Shown here: positions 61,738-64,000 of the stretch, piece after piece
How the letters are laid out: each line of letters begins with the position of its first letter
How positions within the stretch are numbered: the stretch's first letter is position 1
Assembly: GCA_018052735.1 (NCBI GenBank)
Contig: JAGPMT010000011.1
Coordinates: 1 to 64,000 of the forward strand
Length of the DNA: 64,000 nucleotides
Source of the DNA: Phycisphaerae bacterium
GTDB lineage: Bacteria > Planctomycetota > Phycisphaerae > Sedimentisphaerales > Anaerohalosphaeraceae
Reading direction: 5' to 3'
Notes under the pieces: generated by a model
Told to the model about the DNA's origin: nothing
The model's input: the letters and a program-made list of their open reading frames with translations, nothing else
The model's database searches: none
Made by a program: the position numbers and the translations under genes

Positions 61738-62505
61738 ATGAAATCCATTAGACATATCAGTCAAGCTGCTTTGATTGCAGGGATGTTAATGCTGTCAGCC
61801 TGCCGGCCGGCCCAGCGGGATCCTTATGCTCCGGTTCTCGTAACACCCGCGGTACAGGCCACAGAAACACTTGGTGTTTCAGTACAGAATCGCCCTATCT
61901 ATATGACCGCCATCGGAAAAGGGCCGGAAACGGTACTGGTTATGGCGGCCATCCACGGCAATGAAGATGCCGGAGTCCCTTTGGTCCAGCAGCTGATTCA
62001 GGTTTTGCGAAGCCGGACAGACTTGCACCCAACCCATACGGTTCTCATCATCCCAATCGCCAATCCGGATGGCTATGCTCTTCAATCCCGAATGAATGCG
62101 CGGGGTATTGACCTGAACCGCAATTTTCCTGCATCCAACCGAATCGACAGCGCAGTTTTCGGCCAAGCCGGACTTACAGAGCCCGAATCGCAGATTCTCT
62201 ACAATCTCATATTAACCCGCCAGCCTGCCCGTATTATATCCATACACCAGCCGCTGTATTGTCTGGATTATGACGGTCCCGGCGAGGAGATTGCACAGTT
62301 TATGTCGTATTTTTGCCCCCTTCCGGTTAAAAAACTCGGTTCGAGGCCGGGATCGCTGGGATCATTTGCAGGGACAGAACAAAATATTCCCATCATCACA
62401 ATGGAGCTGGCCGAAGAGGACAGCCGTCTTTCGCCTCATCAACTCTGGCTTCGATATGGCCCGGCATTGCTGGCAGCCATAACCTACCCCCGGCCGCCTT
62501 ATTAA
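61738..62505 (+). CDS. Lipoprotein M14-like zinc carboxypeptidase/amidase
   Basis: 255 residues. Lipoprotein signal with lipobox LSAC (Cys about 22). Zinc ligands of the M14 fold: MAAIHGNEDAG (His, Glu) and IISIHQP (His); the catalytic Glu is likely in ITMELAEEDS. NARGIDLNRNFPA is the substrate-binding Asn-Arg motif. Resembles MpaA-type murein peptide amidases (gamma-D-Glu-DAP cleaving), which would suit DAP peptidoglycan, but the substrate is inferred. Confidence 0.85.
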   Translation: MKSIRHISQAALIAGMLMLSACRPAQRDPYAPVLVTPAVQATETLGVSVQNRPIYMTAIGKGPETVLVMAAIHGNEDAGVPLVQQLIQVLRSRTDLHPTHTVLIIPIANPDGYALQSRMNARGIDLNRNFPASNRIDSAVFGQAGLTEPESQILYNLILTRQPARIISIHQPLYCLDYDGPGEEIAQFMSYFCPLPVKKLGSRPGSLGSFAGTEQNIPIITMELAEEDSRLSPHQLWLRYGPALLAAITYPRPPY

Positions 62506-62532
62506 TCTGCATATTTGTGAGTCTATTAATAC

Positions 62533-62556
62533 AAATCGTCTTGTATAATACGATTT
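62533..62556 (+). promoter_or_regulatory. Inverted repeat around a TATAAT box upstream of the D-lactate dehydrogenase gene
   Basis: AAATCGT (62533-62539) and ACGATTT (62550-62556) flank CTTGTATAAT. An operator overlapping a -10 box is possible; no good -35 was found 17 bp upstream. Confidence 0.35.
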
Positions 62557-62764
62557 AAATTAATATGTTGAATTGGGAAAATTGTCAGCCTCCTATGTCT
62601 TGATTAGGAAGTTGGTACTTTGACAATCTGAATACAGCAATTCGAAATAGATGAATCATCTGAGTTGTTCATAGTGTACTCGATACGCTGGCAACCTGTC
62701 CACCAGAAATGACATTGAACCGCCTTGGCTGCCCAACGTACAAACAGAAACAAGGAATAAACCG

Positions 62765-63784
62765 ATGCAAGTTGCCGTTTACAGCACAAAACCATATGTA
62801 GAAGATTTTTTTAAGCGTGCCAACCAACAATGCGGGCATAAGCTTGTTTTTCTGCAAGAGCCACTGACCATCGACACTGTACCGCTGGCCAAAGGCAGCC
62901 AAGCCGTATGCATTTTTGTCAATGACACTGCTGACGCTGCTGTTCTGATGAAGCTTAAAGAAGCAGGAATCAAATTGGTAGCTCTTCGCTGTGCCGGCTT
63001 CAATAATGTCGACATTGAGGCAGCCCAGCGGCTGGGGTTGTGTGTGGTCCGTGTGCCGGCCTATTCGCCCTATGCAGTAGCCGAACATACTGTTGCCCTG
63101 ATGCTGGCGCTGAATCGACGGATTCACCGTGCCCATTGGCGTGTGCGGGAAGGCAATTTTTCTCTCGACGGTCTAATGGGCTTCGACCTGCACGGAAGTT
63201 CCGTCGGCATCATCGGCACCGGCCGCATAGGAGAAGTTGTCGCACAGATTCTGCACGGCTTCGGATGCAGGCTGTATGCCTACGATGTGAACCGCAATCC
63301 GGCTTGTGAAAAACTGGGCGTTCAGTATGCGGAATTGGATGCGATTTACCGCACGTGTTCCATCATCACTCTGCACTGCCCTCTTGTTCCCCAAACCTAT
63401 CATCTTATTGACAAAGCCGCCATTGACAAGATGCAGGATTGCGTCATGCTTATCAACACCAGCCGAGGGGCATTAATTGATACCAAGGCTGTTATCGACG
63501 GACTCAAAAGCCGGCGCATCGGCTATCTGGGTCTGGATGTCTATGAGGAAGAAGGCGACCTGTTTTTCCAAGACCTGTCCGATCAGATTATCCAAGACGA
63601 TGTCTTCGCGCGGCTGCTGATGTTTCCCAATGTCATCATAACCGGCCATCAGGCATTCTTTACCCATAATGCCCTGCAGGCAATTGCTCACACTACGCTG
63701 TCGAATATCACCGCCTACGAAAAAGGCAACTGTCAAAATATCTTGACATGCAGCCGCATCATCAAAACGCCGGCCAGCCGATAG
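62765..63784 (+). CDS. ldhA: D-lactate dehydrogenase-like 2-hydroxyacid dehydrogenase
   Basis: 339 residues; AAGGAATAAACCG precedes the ATG. D-isomer 2-hydroxyacid dehydrogenase fold: [18 protein letters not shown], Rossmann [17 protein letters not shown] at about 145, catalytic Arg in [11 protein letters not shown], Glu in [11 protein letters not shown] and His in [24 protein letters not shown] is typical of the LdhA branch that reduces pyruvate to D-lactate with NADH, a fermentation reaction. An operator-like inverted repeat lies upstream. Confidence 0.88.
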   Translation: MQVAVYSTKPYVEDFFKRANQQCGHKLVFLQEPLTIDTVPLAKGSQAVCIFVNDTADAAVLMKLKEAGIKLVALRCAGFNNVDIEAAQRLGLCVVRVPAYSPYAVAEHTVALMLALNRRIHRAHWRVREGNFSLDGLMGFDLHGSSVGIIGTGRIGEVVAQILHGFGCRLYAYDVNRNPACEKLGVQYAELDAIYRTCSIITLHCPLVPQTYHLIDKAAIDKMQDCVMLINTSRGALIDTKAVIDGLKSRRIGYLGLDVYEEEGDLFFQDLSDQIIQDDVFARLLMFPNVIITGHQAFFTHNALQAIAHTTLSNITAYEKGNCQNILTCSRIIKTPASR

Positions 63785-63807
63785 GATTCCCGATGCAGAT
63801 TGTCCTG

Positions 63808-64000
63808 TCATCCGATAGCGGCCTTGCCGTGGTCCCCGGTGCGAATGCGGATGCAATCCACTAAATCAATAATAAAGATTTTGCCGTCGCCGATTTCGCC
63901 GGTGCGGGCGGCAGAGATAATCGCATCGACGGTTCTCTGCACAAAGTCCTCATTTACGGCAATTTCCAGACGCACCTTCTTAAGCAGATTCACTTCAAAC
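63808..64000 (-). CDS. glnB: PII nitrogen-regulatory protein, C-terminal part (cut by window end)
   Basis: 64 residues of the C-terminal half, continuing beyond the window. [20 protein letters not shown] matches the strand after the T-loop, and [14 protein letters not shown] with [13 protein letters not shown] is the PII B-loop and C-terminal signature. Binds ATP, ADP and 2-oxoglutarate to regulate nitrogen assimilation. Whether it is GlnB or GlnK cannot be told without the T-loop and neighbours. It ends 24 bases from the dehydrogenase gene, converging. Confidence 0.88.
   Translation of the reverse strand, partial: FEVNLLKKVRLEIAVNEDFVQRTVDAIISAARTGEIGDGKIFIIDLVDCIRIRTGDHGKAAIG

Noticed and set aside
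1-64000. CRISPR arrays, rRNA genes, replication origin
   Set aside because: No regularly spaced direct repeats, no rRNA-like conserved stretches and no DnaA-box cluster were seen in the non-coding gaps.

Overview
The window reads as chromosomal DNA of a Planctomycetota bacterium, most likely class Phycisphaerae. This is inferred from gene content, not from a marker-gene comparison. The clues are very large lamin-tail/CotH surface proteins with dockerin-like segments, an ECF sigma factor next to a FecR-LamG protein and a pseudopilin, a PEP-CTERM protein, a fused AroD-AroE, a ThiE with the extra N-terminal domain seen in this group, and several GGDEF, FHA and histidine-kinase genes. MurE carries the meso-diaminopimelate signature and menA/menG are present, so the cell should make DAP peptidoglycan and menaquinone. 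Promoters visible by eye follow TTGNNN-17 bp-TATAGT/TATAAT.

Layout. 1-11.8 kb (minus strand): two exported proteins sharing an N-terminal module, a pseudopilin with Lys at the usual Glu5 position, a FecR-LamG anti-sigma-like protein and its ECF sigma factor. 11.8-15.2 kb: accessory DNA with a truncated frameshifted IS3-family element, a small XRE regulator overlapping a tyrosine integrase broken by two in-frame amber codons, and tRNA-Ser(UGA). 15.3-18.0 kb (plus): an FHA-GAF protein, then a translationally coupled operon of ECF sigma factor, one-TM protein and Spy/CpxP-like protein. 18.0-28.0 kb (minus): pyrF-murD-menA-CPBP protease-menG-murE-murF-mraY-LarA-like, a mixed cell-wall and quinone operon. 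28.1-33.7 kb: a membrane protein, a two-kinase phosphorelay, and a converging diguanylate cyclase with a pseudo-receiver protein.

33.9-39.5 kb: a Zn alcohol dehydrogenase, tRNA-Gly, proA-proB, tRNA-Leu and a ThiD2-ThiE fusion behind a leader with a strong intrinsic terminator. 39.9-42.3 kb: an unusual 815-residue fusion of methylenetetrahydrofolate reductase, a Cys-rich MetV-like domain and a pterin-binding methyltransferase domain. 43.1-46.6 kb: an MlaEFD-type lipid transport operon plus auxiliary lipoprotein. 47.8-52.0 kb: dehydratase-ACP-dehydratase-KS-KS, where the first ketosynthase lacks the catalytic Cys and the first catalytic His while the second keeps the full triad. This looks like a KS/chain-length-factor pair and is the best candidate for a poorly described system. 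52.0-64.0 kb: serS, comEC, an OmpA-like lipoprotein, prepilin peptidase, argG, aroDE, a redoxin, an M14-like peptidase, a D-lactate dehydrogenase and the 3' end of a PII gene.

Links between regions: the prepilin peptidase at 57 kb is the expected processing enzyme for the pseudopilin at 9 kb. PyrF, ProAB, ArgG, AroDE, ThiE and the MetF fusion point to an autotrophy- or prototrophy-leaning metabolism. No CRISPR array, rRNA operon or replication origin was seen.
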